A DNA stretch of 7,515 nt, from assembly GCA_023416055.1 (NCBI GenBank), contig JAEZIH010000243.1:1-7515 (forward strand), read 5' to 3'. Shown here piece after piece: positions 1 to 5,916 of this stretch (position 1 is the stretch's first letter; every line of letters starts with the position of its first letter). The position numbers and the translations under genes are program-made. This DNA is from Pseudomonadota bacterium. Lineage in GTDB: Bacteria; Pseudomonadota; Alphaproteobacteria; Caulobacterales; Caulobacteraceae. A model generated the notes under the pieces. The model saw only the letters and a list, made by a program, of their open reading frames with translations. It made no database searches and was not told where the DNA came from.

Positions 1-455
1 GCGCGGCCGTACTTCTTGCGCTCGACGACGCGGGCGTCGCGGGTCAGGAAGCCGTGCGGCTTCAGGACCTTGCGCAGCTCCGGCTCATAGTGCGTCAGGG
101 CGTGCGACAGGCCGTGGCGGATGGCGCCAGCCTGGCCCGACAGGCCCGAACCCTCGACCGTGCAGACCACGTCGAACTGGGTCTCGCGGCCGGTGACGAC
201 CAGCGGCTGGGCGATCATCATGCGCAGCACGGGACGAGCGAAATACTGCTCCTGGTCCTTGCCGTTGATGGTGAACTTGCCGGTGCCCGGCTTCACCCAG
301 ACGCGGGCGATGGCGTTCTTGCGCTTGCCGGTCGAATAGGCGCGGCCCTGGGCGTCCAGCTTCTGGACGTGGACCGGAGCTTCCTCGGCCACGGTGCCCA
401 TGCCCTTCAGGGCGTCGAAGCCGGTGGCGGTTTCGGTGTTGGCGACGTCGGTCAT
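1..455 (-). CDS. rpsI: 30S ribosomal protein S9, C-terminus cut by the window edge
   Basis: Small-subunit ribosomal protein S9, whose basic C-terminal tail reaches toward the P-site tRNA. The window holds 151 complete codons. The S9 core begins near residue 39 with [19 protein letters not shown], and the conserved [17 protein letters not shown] segment lies near residues 104-120. It is followed by [21 protein letters not shown], where the window ends. From the family's usual ending (a basic KARRSFQFSKR-like tail) roughly 8-12 residues and the stop are missing. About 38 residues precede the core, an N-terminal extension of the kind seen in alphaproteobacterial S9. The ATG lies 2 bp after the rplM stop, with a GGAG (465-468) 9 bp upstream inside the rplM end, so the two are co-transcribed in the usual L13-S9 order. 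Identification is secure. Confidence 0.97.
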   Translation of the reverse strand, partial: MTDVANTETATGFDALKGMGTVAEEAPVHVQKLDAQGRAYSTGKRKNAIARVWVKPGTGKFTINGKDQEQYFARPVLRMMIAQPLVVTGRETQFDVVCTVEGSGLSGQAGAIRHGLSHALTHYEPELRKVLKPHGFLTRDARVVERKKYGR

Positions 456-457
456 GC

Positions 458-934
458 TCAGACGCTCCGGGTGTTCTTGGGCGAGGCCGACTTGAAGTCG
501 ATCGTTTCGGGGTTCTGGGCCTGGTGGGCGTGCTCGGCGCCGGCGAACAGACGCAGGTGCGTCATCTGCTTGCGGGCCAGCGGGCTTTCCTTGGGCAGCA
601 TGCGCTCAACGGCCTTCTCGAGCACGCGCTCGGGGAAGCGGCCGTTCAGGACCTTCTCCGGGGTGGTCGACTTGACGCCGCCGGGGTGGCCGGTGTGGCG
701 GTAGTAGACCTTGTCGGTGTTCTTGGCGCCGGTGAACACTACCTTGTCCACGTTGGTGACGACGACATAGTCGCCGCAGTCGACGTGCGGGGTGTAGTCA
801 GGGCGGTGCTTGCCGCGCAGACGGTTGGCGATAAAGGTCGCGAGACGGCCCACCACGACGCCTTCGGCGTCGATGTGGATCCACTTCTTCTCGACCTCGG
901 CCGGCTTCAGCGAAGCCGTGGTGCTCTTCAGCAT
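458..934 (-). CDS. rplM: 50S ribosomal protein L13
   Basis: Large-subunit ribosomal protein L13, an early-assembling 23S rRNA-binding protein. It has 158 residues, slightly longer than the E. coli protein because of a short N-terminal extension (about residues 1-11) and a longer tail after residue 135. Family hallmarks are visible: [26 protein letters not shown] (residues 17-41, quoted over the 20-residue limit only in outline: KKW, DAEG, VGRLA, RLRGK), the [18 protein letters not shown] strand (54-71), [10 protein letters not shown] (77-86) and the [19 protein letters not shown] helix (97-115). The ATG is supported by GAGGAA (943-948) 8 bp upstream. It is the first gene of the rplM-rpsI operon and has its own promoter at about 998-1026. 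Confidence 0.98.
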   Translation of the reverse strand: MLKSTTASLKPAEVEKKWIHIDAEGVVVGRLATFIANRLRGKHRPDYTPHVDCGDYVVVTNVDKVVFTGAKNTDKVYYRHTGHPGGVKSTTPEKVLNGRFPERVLEKAVERMLPKESPLARKQMTHLRLFAGAEHAHQAQNPETIDFKSASPKNTRSV

Positions 935-942
935 TGCGAGGG

Positions 943-948
943 TTCCTC
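943..948 (-). promoter_or_regulatory. Ribosome binding site of rplM
   Basis: GAGGAA on the minus strand, 8 bp before the ATG of rplM. It is a strong Shine-Dalgarno match and fixes the L13 start. Confidence 0.8.
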
Positions 949-997
949 GGGGACGAAACGTAGGGCTCTCCCGTGGCCGGGATGAGCGGAAGGCGCG

Positions 998-1026
998 CTG
1001 ATAGAGGAACCCCGCCTCCCCGTCAA
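998..1026 (-). promoter_or_regulatory. Probable housekeeping promoter of rplM-rpsI
   Basis: On the minus strand TTGACG (1026-1021) is followed after exactly 17 bp by TATCAG (1003-998). The TTGACGG at the -35 fits the TTGACGS -35 pattern described for Caulobacter housekeeping promoters. The predicted transcript would start near 991, giving a leader of roughly 57 nt ahead of the rplM ATG. This is a pattern match and has not been confirmed by mapping. Confidence 0.55.
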
Positions 1027-1042
1027 TGCGGGAGGAACCGGC

Positions 1043-1099
1043 GCACTGGCGCTAGTGCATTGTTTTGATGCACTTTTCTATTAGTGGTATTAAAATACC
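1043..1099. repeat. AT-rich island with three nested inverted repeats
   Basis: In the gap between the end of the heme A synthase gene and the rplM promoter, local composition falls well below the surrounding GC level. It contains: (a) GCACT (1043-1047) / AGTGC (1054-1058), a 16-bp near-palindrome with only one mismatched pair; (b) AGTGCAT (1054-1060) / ATGCACT (1068-1074), perfect 7-bp arms around the 7-bp spacer TGTTTTG; (c) GGTATT (1086-1091) / AATACC (1094-1099), perfect 6-bp arms. Repeats (a) and (b) share 1054-1058, so as RNA hairpins they would exclude each other. The island could be protein-binding sites upstream of rplM or the 3' end of the heme A synthase transcript. No function can be assigned from sequence alone. 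Confidence 0.7.
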
Positions 1100-1149
1100 G
1101 CATCACAGCGAGGGCGCACCCCCGTCGCCGCGGGCCTGATCCCCGCCCA

Positions 1150-2217
1150 TCAGAGGACCGAAGATCTCGGCCCCGACATGAACAGGCGAGGCTGCGAGCG
1201 TCGCACCAGCCACAGGTTGACCGTAGCGATGACCAGCACGACCGCGGCGCCCGCCTGGTGCAGCACGCCCAGGCCCAGCGGCACGGCGTGCATCAGCGTC
1301 GCCACGCCCAGCGCCGCCTGCAGCCAGAGGGCGGCCATGAGCACGAAGGCCGCCGCGCCCAGCCCCTCCGCCAGCCGCCAGCGCCAGGCCTGCACGGCGT
1401 AGACAGTGCCGCCGATCAGCAGGCCGTAGGCGACCATGCGGTGATTAAACTGCACCAGCGCCTGGTCATGCAGGAAGGCCAGGCCCCCAAGCGCCCAGTC
1501 CACCGGCGCCATCCACGCGCCGTTCATCAGCGGCCAGTCGGTGTAGATCATCCCCGCCTTGGACCCGGCCACCAGCCCGCCCAGCAGGCACTGCAGGAAG
1601 ACCGCCGCCAGCAGGACCGTCGCTCCGCGGCTCCAGCCGACAGGGTGGCGCGAATGCTGTTCGCCGTTCCACGCCTCCAGCCCGGTCCACACCAGCCCCA
1701 TCAGGATCAGCAGGGCCAGACCGAGGTGCGTGGCCAGCCGCTCCGGCGCCACGTCGACCCGCTCGCTCAGCCCGCTGGACACCATCCACCAGCCGATCAG
1801 GCCCTGCAGCCCGCCCAGGGCCAGCAGCACCACGCAGCGGACGATCAGCCGCCGCGGAAGCCGCCTGATGAAGAGGAAAACGAGGAAGGGAATGGCGAAG
1901 ACGAAACCGATCGCCCGGCCGAGAAGGCGATGCGCCCACTCCCACCAGAAGATGCCCTTGAACTCGCCCAGGGTCATGCCGGCGTTGACCTGCTGATACT
2001 GCGGAATCGCTCTGTACTTCTCGAAGGCCTCGGCCCAGTCGGCCGCGTTCATCGGCGGCAGGACGCCCATGATCGGCTTCCATTCGGTGATCGACAGGCC
2101 CGAGCCGGTCAGGCGCGTCGCCCCCCCGACCACCACCATGGCGAACACCAGCGCCGCCGTCGTGAACAGCCAGACGGCCACGGCCCTGCTCTGATCGCCC
2201 CCGATGAAACGCTTCAT
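1150..2217 (-). CDS. ctaA: Heme A synthase, COX15/CtaA family
   Basis: Integral inner-membrane enzyme that oxidises the C8 methyl of heme O to the formyl group of heme A, needed for aa3-type cytochrome oxidase. The protein has 355 residues with about eight membrane segments (roughly 12-32, 103-118, 124-146, 162-180, 198-216, 257-276, 286-305, 318-337). The COX15 signature [18 protein letters not shown] lies at 31-48 and [12 protein letters not shown] at 90-101. The four expected heme-ligand histidines are H96 (EWAHR), H164 (ATHLG), H259 (FNHRM) and H320 (LHQAG). The cysteine pair of the Bacillus CtaA type is absent, as expected for the longer alphaproteobacterial/mitochondrial form. The ATG at 2217 ([13 protein letters not shown]) places the first membrane segment correctly; its Shine-Dalgarno (GGCGGGCG) is weak. 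The gene is divergent from two small membrane-protein genes; no other cytochrome oxidase gene is in the window. Confidence 0.95.
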   Translation of the reverse strand: MKRFIGGDQSRAVAVWLFTTAALVFAMVVVGGATRLTGSGLSITEWKPIMGVLPPMNAADWAEAFEKYRAIPQYQQVNAGMTLGEFKGIFWWEWAHRLLGRAIGFVFAIPFLVFLFIRRLPRRLIVRCVVLLALGGLQGLIGWWMVSSGLSERVDVAPERLATHLGLALLILMGLVWTGLEAWNGEQHSRHPVGWSRGATVLLAAVFLQCLLGGLVAGSKAGMIYTDWPLMNGAWMAPVDWALGGLAFLHDQALVQFNHRMVAYGLLIGGTVYAVQAWRWRLAEGLGAAAFVLMAALWLQAALGVATLMHAVPLGLGVLHQAGAAVVLVIATVNLWLVRRSQPRLFMSGPRSSVL

Positions 2218-2353
2218 TCGACGCCCGCCATACCGACCGCTACACTGGGCGGAGCGCCGCTGTTCAGGCGCCCGCCCGTGGGGATATGCCCGCCCGGGCC
2301 GTTCAGATCGAGTCGGATTTCGGCGACCGCGCGTCGCAGAGCAGGAGAAGCCG

Positions 2354-2605
2354 GTGCAATACGCCGACATCGTCATCGCCGTGCTGGGGGCTTTCGGCCT
2401 GGCCTGGGCGGCCGACCAGCTGACCGGCCGTCGCGGCCTGTTCGCCACCTCGCTGGTCGCGGGGGTTGCGGCCATCGCCGGCTGGTTCCTTTCGGTGCGG
2501 GTGTTCGCCGTCTCGACTATGGACCAGTGGACCTGGGTGGGATGGTCCATGGCCGCGGCCGTGATCGCCCTCGCCGGCTTCTTCCTGTTCCGCAGCAAGC
2601 GCTGA
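2354..2605 (+). CDS. Small three-helix membrane protein of unknown function
   Basis: An 83-residue hydrophobic protein that I do not recognise with certainty. It starts at GTG with AGGAG (2343-2347) 6 bp upstream, which argues against the longer reading frame beginning at 2204. Three membrane segments are apparent: about residues 4-20, 29-48 and 62-79. Between the first two is the polar loop DQLTGRRG, and the C-terminus is the basic FRSKR, which suggests a cytoplasmic C-terminus. Size and the glycine/alanine-rich segments resemble the small proteins loosely annotated as transglycosylase-associated (GlsB/YeaQ-like), but no motif decides this. The stop is followed after one base by the ATG of the DUF2842 gene, so the two very probably form one transcription unit, divergent from the heme A synthase gene. 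Confidence 0.75.
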   Translation: MQYADIVIAVLGAFGLAWAADQLTGRRGLFATSLVAGVAAIAGWFLSVRVFAVSTMDQWTWVGWSMAAAVIALAGFFLFRSKR

Positions 2606-2606
2606 C

Positions 2607-2801
2607 ATGGGCCCCCGCACCCGCCGCTTCGTCGCCATGCTGGGCGTGATCGCCTTCCTGGTCGTCTGGATCTGGGGTGCCATAGCGATTCGCGGCCTGC
2701 TGCCCCCTGGCCCGCTGCTCGACCTAGTGGTCTTCGCCATCGCCGGCGTCGGCTGGGGCGTGCCGCTGTACCCGCTGTTCAAATGGGCCGAGCGCGGCTG
2801 A
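2607..2801 (+). CDS. DUF2842 family small membrane protein
   Basis: A 64-residue protein with a basic start (MGPRTRRF), two predicted membrane segments (about 8-29 and 36-56), a short proline-containing connection (LLPPGP, 31-36) and the ending [12 protein letters not shown]. Size, the PRTRR-type N-terminus and the closing W-x-E-R segment match DUF2842, a family of unknown function largely confined to Alphaproteobacteria. The family assignment is from memory of its pattern and has not been searched. The ATG is one base after the upstream stop and lacks its own clear Shine-Dalgarno, so it is probably translated by coupling. It converges with tRNA-Pro, 32 bp downstream. Confidence 0.85.
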   Translation: MGPRTRRFVAMLGVIAFLVVWIWGAIAIRGLLPPGPLLDLVVFAIAGVGWGVPLYPLFKWAERG

Positions 2802-2807
2802 GGCCGC
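2794..2807 (+). terminator. Weak hairpin at the end of the DUF2842 gene
   Basis: GCGGC (2794-2798), loop TGAG, GCCGC (2803-2807), spanning the stop codon and followed by a pyrimidine-rich TGCTCTTCG. The five-pair GC stem could help end the transcript before the convergent tRNA gene, but there is no real T-run, so this is a tentative call. Confidence 0.25.
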
Positions 2808-2833
2808 TGCTCTTCGTCCGGGTCAAGGGAAGA

Positions 2834-2910
<77 letters not shown>

Positions 2911-2920
2911 AGAGGCGCTC

Positions 2921-2949
2921 CCTATAGACGGGGCGCCGCCGGCCCGCAA
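2921..2949 (-). promoter_or_regulatory. Probable promoter of tRNA-Pro
   Basis: On the minus strand TTGCGG (2949-2944), 17 bp spacer, TATAGG (2926-2921), placed about 10 bp before the mature tRNA 5' end. The stretch after the -10 is GC-rich (GAGCGCC), as is common for stable-RNA promoters. The -35 is a weak match, so the call rests mainly on the -10 and its position. Confidence 0.4.
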
Positions 2950-2965
2950 ACCCAAAAACGACGCG

Positions 2966-3391
2966 TCAGGCGGTTCTCGACAGAACGGCTTCCAGACGGG
3001 CTCGCGCGCCCTCCAGCTCGGCCAGTATCTGGCGCAGCCGGACGGATGAGCCGGCCGGCGCCGGGGCGGGCTCCGGGGCGGCCGCGTCGCCGCCTTCCAG
3101 TTCGAAACCGACGGCGCCCTCGGGATCGCCGTGGGCGGCCAGCCGCTTCAGCCCCTGCTCGCGGTGTAGCCGCTGCACGCCCTTGATGGTCAGGCCGTCC
3201 TCGTGCAGCAGCCGCTTCACCGCCTTGAGCACGACGATGTCCTGCGGCCGGTAGAAGCGCCGCCCGCCGGCCCGCTTCAGCGGGGTGATGAAGCTGAACT
3301 TGGTCTCCCAGAAGCGCAGCACATGCTGCGGCGCGCCGACCTCGTCAGCGGCCTCGGAGATGGTGCGGAAGGCGTTCGGGCTCTTGGCCAC
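2966..3391 (-). CDS. MerR family transcriptional regulator
   Basis: A 141-residue protein with an N-terminal MerR-type winged helix-turn-helix: [20 protein letters not shown] (8-27), then WETKF, the wing [11 protein letters not shown] (42-52), and a second helical pair [20 protein letters not shown] (55-74). The linker at about 95-115 is acidic, alanine- and proline-rich. The C-terminal helix (about 116-138, [20 protein letters not shown]) looks like a short coiled coil suited to dimer formation. The cysteines of metal-sensing MerR proteins are absent, so metal sensing is unlikely; the effector is unknown. It starts at GTG, 6 bp after the ihfA stop, with no clear Shine-Dalgarno, which suggests coupled translation. 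A MerR-type gene following ihfA is a recurring alphaproteobacterial arrangement. Confidence 0.88.
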   Translation of the reverse strand: MAKSPNAFRTISEAADEVGAPQHVLRFWETKFSFITPLKRAGGRRFYRPQDIVVLKAVKRLLHEDGLTIKGVQRLHREQGLKRLAAHGDPEGAVGFELEGGDAAAPEPAPAPAGSSVRLRQILAELEGARARLEAVLSRTA

Positions 3392-3397
3392 GGCGCG

Positions 3398-3700
3398 TCA
3401 GCCGTCCACCACGGCGTCGTGAACCCGGCCCTTCATAATCTGGGAGGCGCGGAAGCTGATCACCCGCCGGGGATGGATCGCCGCCGGCTCGCCGGTCTTG
3501 GGATTTCGGCCCATGCGGGCGCGCTTGTCGCGGACCTGGAAGACGCCAAACCCCGAAAGCTTCACCGTCTCGCCGCGTTCAAGCGACTCGATGATGAGCT
3601 CGAGCGTCCGTTCGACAAGGGTCGAACATTCCTGCCGCGACAGTCCCACTTCCTCGTGGACCGCCTCGCACAGGTCCGCCCGCGTCAGGGTCTGAGCCAA
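3398..3700 (-). CDS. ihfA: Integration host factor, alpha subunit
   Basis: One half of the IHF heterodimer, which bends DNA sharply and serves as an architectural factor in transcription, replication and recombination. It has 100 residues, the family's usual size. The HU/IHF fold is clear: helical [20 protein letters not shown] (4-23), [14 protein letters not shown] (46-59), and the DNA-intercalating arm [11 protein letters not shown] (65-75) with the conserved proline P67. The start is TTG at 3700: no in-frame ATG or GTG lies near, the family N-terminus (AQTLTRADL) begins here, and a purine-rich GGAGGGGAGAGG (3716-3705) precedes it. It follows fabH after 74 bp and is followed by merR after 6 bp. 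The 74-bp gap contains an imperfect hairpin (arms 3725-3731 and 3739-3745, one G-U pair) but no convincing promoter. Confidence 0.95.
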   Translation of the reverse strand: MAQTLTRADLCEAVHEEVGLSRQECSTLVERTLELIIESLERGETVKLSGFGVFQVRDKRARMGRNPKTGEPAAIHPRRVISFRASQIMKGRVHDAVVDG

Positions 3701-3704
3701 TGAT

Positions 3705-3716
3705 CCTCTCCCCTCC
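3705..3716 (-). promoter_or_regulatory. Ribosome binding site that decides the ihfA TTG start
   Basis: GGAGGGGAGAGG on the minus strand, ending 4 bp before the TTG codon with its GGAGG core about 11 bp upstream. It is the only strong Shine-Dalgarno near the ihfA N-terminus and supports initiation at TTG. Confidence 0.6.
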
Positions 3717-3774
3717 AAAAGTCCCTCGCTCCATAAAAGAGCAAGCGCCTTCAAATGGAAAGCCGAATTGCACC

Positions 3775-4752
3775 CTACAGGCGAAAGGCGCAGGCCCCCC
3801 AGGTCAGTCCGCCGCCCATGGCCTCCATCAGGACCAGGTCGCCGCGCTTGATGCGACCGTCCTGGATGGCGGCGTCCAAGGCCAGCGGGATCGAGGCCGC
3901 CGAGGTGTTGGCGTGCATGGCCACGGTGGAGATGACCTTGTCCTCGTCCAGCCCCAACCGCTCCCCGACGCCGCGGATGATGCGCTGGTTGGCCTGGTGC
4001 GGCACGAACCAGTCGACGTCCGCGACCTCGATCCCCGACGCCGCGCAGCAGGCGGTGATGGCCTCGGCGATGTTGACCACGGCGTGGCGGAAGACCTGGT
4101 TGCCGGCCATGCGCAGGTGGCCCACGGTGCCCGTGGTGGCGGGGCCGCCGTCGACGTACAGCAGGTCCGTCTTGGAGCCGTCGCAACGCAGGGCGAAGCC
4201 CAGCAGCCCCTTGTCGGCCTTGGTCCCCTGCCCTTCCTGCGGCTCGACGACCAGGGCGCCGGCGCCGTCGCCGAACAGGACGCAGGTCGAGCGGTCGGTC
4301 CAGTCCATCAGCCGGGTCATCTCTTCGGCGCCGATGACCAGGGCGCATTTCGCCATCCCCCGGGCCACGAAGCCGTCGGCCACGCTGAGGGCGTAGACGA
4401 AACCGGAGCACACCGCCTGCACATCGAAGGCGATGCAGGTGGGCACCCCCAGCTTGCGCTGCACGATCGAGGCCACCGACGGGAAGGTCATGTCTGGGGT
4501 GGTGGTGGCGACCACGATCAGGTCCACGTCGGCCGCACTGCGCCCCGCGTCGGCCAGGGCCCGCTTCGAGGCCTCGACAGCCAGATCGCTGGTCGGCTGA
4601 TCGTCCCGCGCCTTGTGGCGCTGGCGGATGCCGGTGCGCTCGACGATCCATTCGTCAGAGGTGTCGACGATCTTCGCCAGATCGGCGTTGGTCACGACCT
4701 GTTCCGGCAGGTAGGAGCCGACGCCGGTCACGGCGCTGCGAATGACGCTCAC
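3775..4752 (-). CDS. fabH: Beta-ketoacyl-ACP synthase III
   Basis: Starts fatty-acid synthesis by condensing acetyl-CoA with malonyl-ACP to acetoacetyl-ACP in the cytoplasm. It has 325 residues, typical for FabH. The catalytic triad is intact: C115 in QAVCSGF, H252 in VPHQANQRI and N282 in [11 protein letters not shown]. Other family marks are [15 protein letters not shown] (31-45), [11 protein letters not shown] (161-171) and the closing [13 protein letters not shown] (313-325). The start codon is GTG within a GTGA overlap with the plsX stop, with GGAG 8 bp upstream in the plsX end, so the two are translationally coupled. The order plsX-fabH is the widely conserved one and couples fatty-acid initiation with acyl-phosphate formation for phospholipids. 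Confidence 0.97.
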   Translation of the reverse strand: MSVIRSAVTGVGSYLPEQVVTNADLAKIVDTSDEWIVERTGIRQRHKARDDQPTSDLAVEASKRALADAGRSAADVDLIVVATTTPDMTFPSVASIVQRKLGVPTCIAFDVQAVCSGFVYALSVADGFVARGMAKCALVIGAEEMTRLMDWTDRSTCVLFGDGAGALVVEPQEGQGTKADKGLLGFALRCDGSKTDLLYVDGGPATTGTVGHLRMAGNQVFRHAVVNIAEAITACCAASGIEVADVDWFVPHQANQRIIRGVGERLGLDEDKVISTVAMHANTSAASIPLALDAAIQDGRIKRGDLVLMEAMGGGLTWGACAFRL

Positions 4753-5822
4753 AGGGAAGTCTCCATGGCCGCGCTACCGGCGGCCGGCTGATCGAGGACG
4801 ACGGTCAGGCGGTTCAGGCTGGCGCTGACCGTCTCCAGATAGTCGCTGCGGGCCAGTTCGACAGCGATGCGGATGGCGTTTCCGAAGCCCTTGGCGTCGG
4901 CGCCGCCGTGGCTCTTCACCACAATGCCGTTCAGCCCCAGCAGCGGGCCGCCGTTGATGGCGCTGGGATCGATCTTCTGACGCATCCGCTTCAGGGCCGG
5001 CAGGGCCAGCAGGGCGCCCGCCCGGGCCGGGACGCTGGAGGTCAGGGAGTCCTTCATAAGGGTGGAGATGAAGCGGGCCACGCCCTCGGCGGTCTTCAGG
5101 GCGATGTTGCCGGTGAAGCCGTCGGTGACGACCACGTCGACCGTGCCCTTGGCGATGTCATCGCCCTCGACGAAGCCGTGGTAGTTCAGCCCGATGCCGC
5201 TTTCGCGCAGGATCCGTCCGGCCTCGCGCACCTCTTCGTGGCCCTTCATGTCCTCGGAGCCGACGTTGAGCAGGCCGATGGTCGGCCTGGCGCTGCCGTG
5301 CACGGCCGCGTGGAAGGCGCCGCCCATGATGGCGAACTCGACCAGCTGTTCGGCGTCGCTCTCGATATTGGCGCCGACGTCCAGCACGGCGGTGACGCCG
5401 CGCAGGGTGGGCCAGTTGGCGACGATGGCCGGCCGCTCCAGTCCATGCGCCGACATGCGCAGGATCAATTTCGATATGGCCATCAGGGCCCCGGTGTTGC
5501 CGGCCGAGACGACCGCCCCGGCCTCGCCGGTCTTGACCGCCTCGATGGCGTTCCACAGGCTCGAACCCTTGCCGCGGCGCATGGCCTGGGCGGGCTTCTC
5601 GTCCATGGCCACGACCTTGTCGGTGTGACGCACCACGCAGACGTCGTCGCCCAGGCCGCACTTGCCCATTTCGGCGCGGATGGCGGCCTCGTCTCCGTGC
5701 AGCAGGAACCGGACGCCGTCTCCGCCATGCTGTTTGCGGTAATCGCGCACCCCGGCCACCACGACGGACGGACCGTGGTCGCCGCCCATGGCGTCAAGCG
5801 AGATCAGGACTGGGGATGACAA
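4749..5822 (-). CDS. plsX: Phosphate acyltransferase PlsX
   Basis: Peripheral membrane enzyme that converts acyl-ACP plus phosphate to acyl-phosphate, the acyl donor for PlsY in phosphatidic acid synthesis. From the start chosen here it has 357 residues, close to E. coli PlsX (356). Motifs: LISLDAMGGDHGPSVVVAG (6-24), HTDKVVAMDEKPAQAMRRGK (66-85), AVVSAGNTGALMA (103-115), LDVGANIESDAEQLVEF (147-163), VVVTDGFTGNIALKTAEG (230-247) and the glycine-rich NGGPLLGLNG (290-299). The TTG at 5822 is preceded by GGAG (5835-5832) at 9 bp and puts nine residues before the DAMGGD motif, as in the family. An in-frame GTG at 5900 would add 26 residues (SPRCGVIVAHSPAPADGAPE and flanks) without family support, but it leaves only 12 bp after yceD; that alternative is not excluded. 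The end overlaps fabH by 4 bp. Confidence 0.93.
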   Translation of the reverse strand: MSSPVLISLDAMGGDHGPSVVVAGVRDYRKQHGGDGVRFLLHGDEAAIRAEMGKCGLGDDVCVVRHTDKVVAMDEKPAQAMRRGKGSSLWNAIEAVKTGEAGAVVSAGNTGALMAISKLILRMSAHGLERPAIVANWPTLRGVTAVLDVGANIESDAEQLVEFAIMGGAFHAAVHGSARPTIGLLNVGSEDMKGHEEVREAGRILRESGIGLNYHGFVEGDDIAKGTVDVVVTDGFTGNIALKTAEGVARFISTLMKDSLTSSVPARAGALLALPALKRMRQKIDPSAINGGPLLGLNGIVVKSHGGADAKGFGNAIRIAVELARSDYLETVSASLNRLTVVLDQPAAGSAAMETSL

Positions 5823-5889
5823 GCCGTTCGACTCCGGCGCGCCGTCCGCCGGCGCTGGACTGTGGGCGACGATAACGCCGCACCGGGGG

Positions 5890-5916
5890 GATGCAACCAC
5901 GCCGACCTTGCGTCAA
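5890..5916 (-). promoter_or_regulatory. Putative internal promoter for plsX-fabH
   Basis: On the minus strand TTGACGC (5916-5910) matches the Caulobacter-type -35 fully, and after 12 bp GTTGCATC (5897-5890) matches GCTANAWC at most positions. The -35 overlaps the yceD stop codon. A transcript would start near 5883, downstream of the alternative GTG at 5900 and upstream of the TTG at 5822. If real, it lets plsX-fabH be expressed separately from the chaperone and yceD genes. Confidence 0.33.

Noticed and set aside
1054..1080. Intrinsic terminator on the plus strand (hairpin 1054-1074 followed by TTTCTA)
   Set aside because: The stem is short and AT-containing with a seven-base loop, and no plus-strand gene lies upstream that would need a terminator.
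2204..2353. Upstream extension of the 83-residue membrane protein to an ATG at 2204
   Set aside because: The extra 50 residues are Arg/Pro-rich and would overlap the start of the divergent heme A synthase gene, whereas the GTG at 2354 has AGGAG at proper spacing.
1084..2649. Long plus-strand open frame of 521 codons
   Set aside because: It lies antisense to the heme A synthase gene, its translation is an Arg/His/Pro/Gln-rich composition typical of a GC-rich shadow frame, and it overlaps two better-supported small genes on the same strand in another frame.
3701..4651. Upstream extension of the ihfA frame into fabH (417 codons in total)
   Set aside because: The added part is an Arg/Gly/Pro-rich shadow of fabH. 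IHF-alpha homology begins at the TTG at 3700, next to a good ribosome binding site.
3700..4791. Plus-strand open frame of 363 codons opposite fabH
   Set aside because: Its translation is Gly/Asp/His-rich with no family resemblance, and the opposite strand encodes an intact FabH with its catalytic triad.
4908..5819. Plus-strand open frame of 303 codons opposite plsX
   Set aside because: Shadow of plsX: low-complexity Gly/Ala/Asp/His composition and no recognisable domain.
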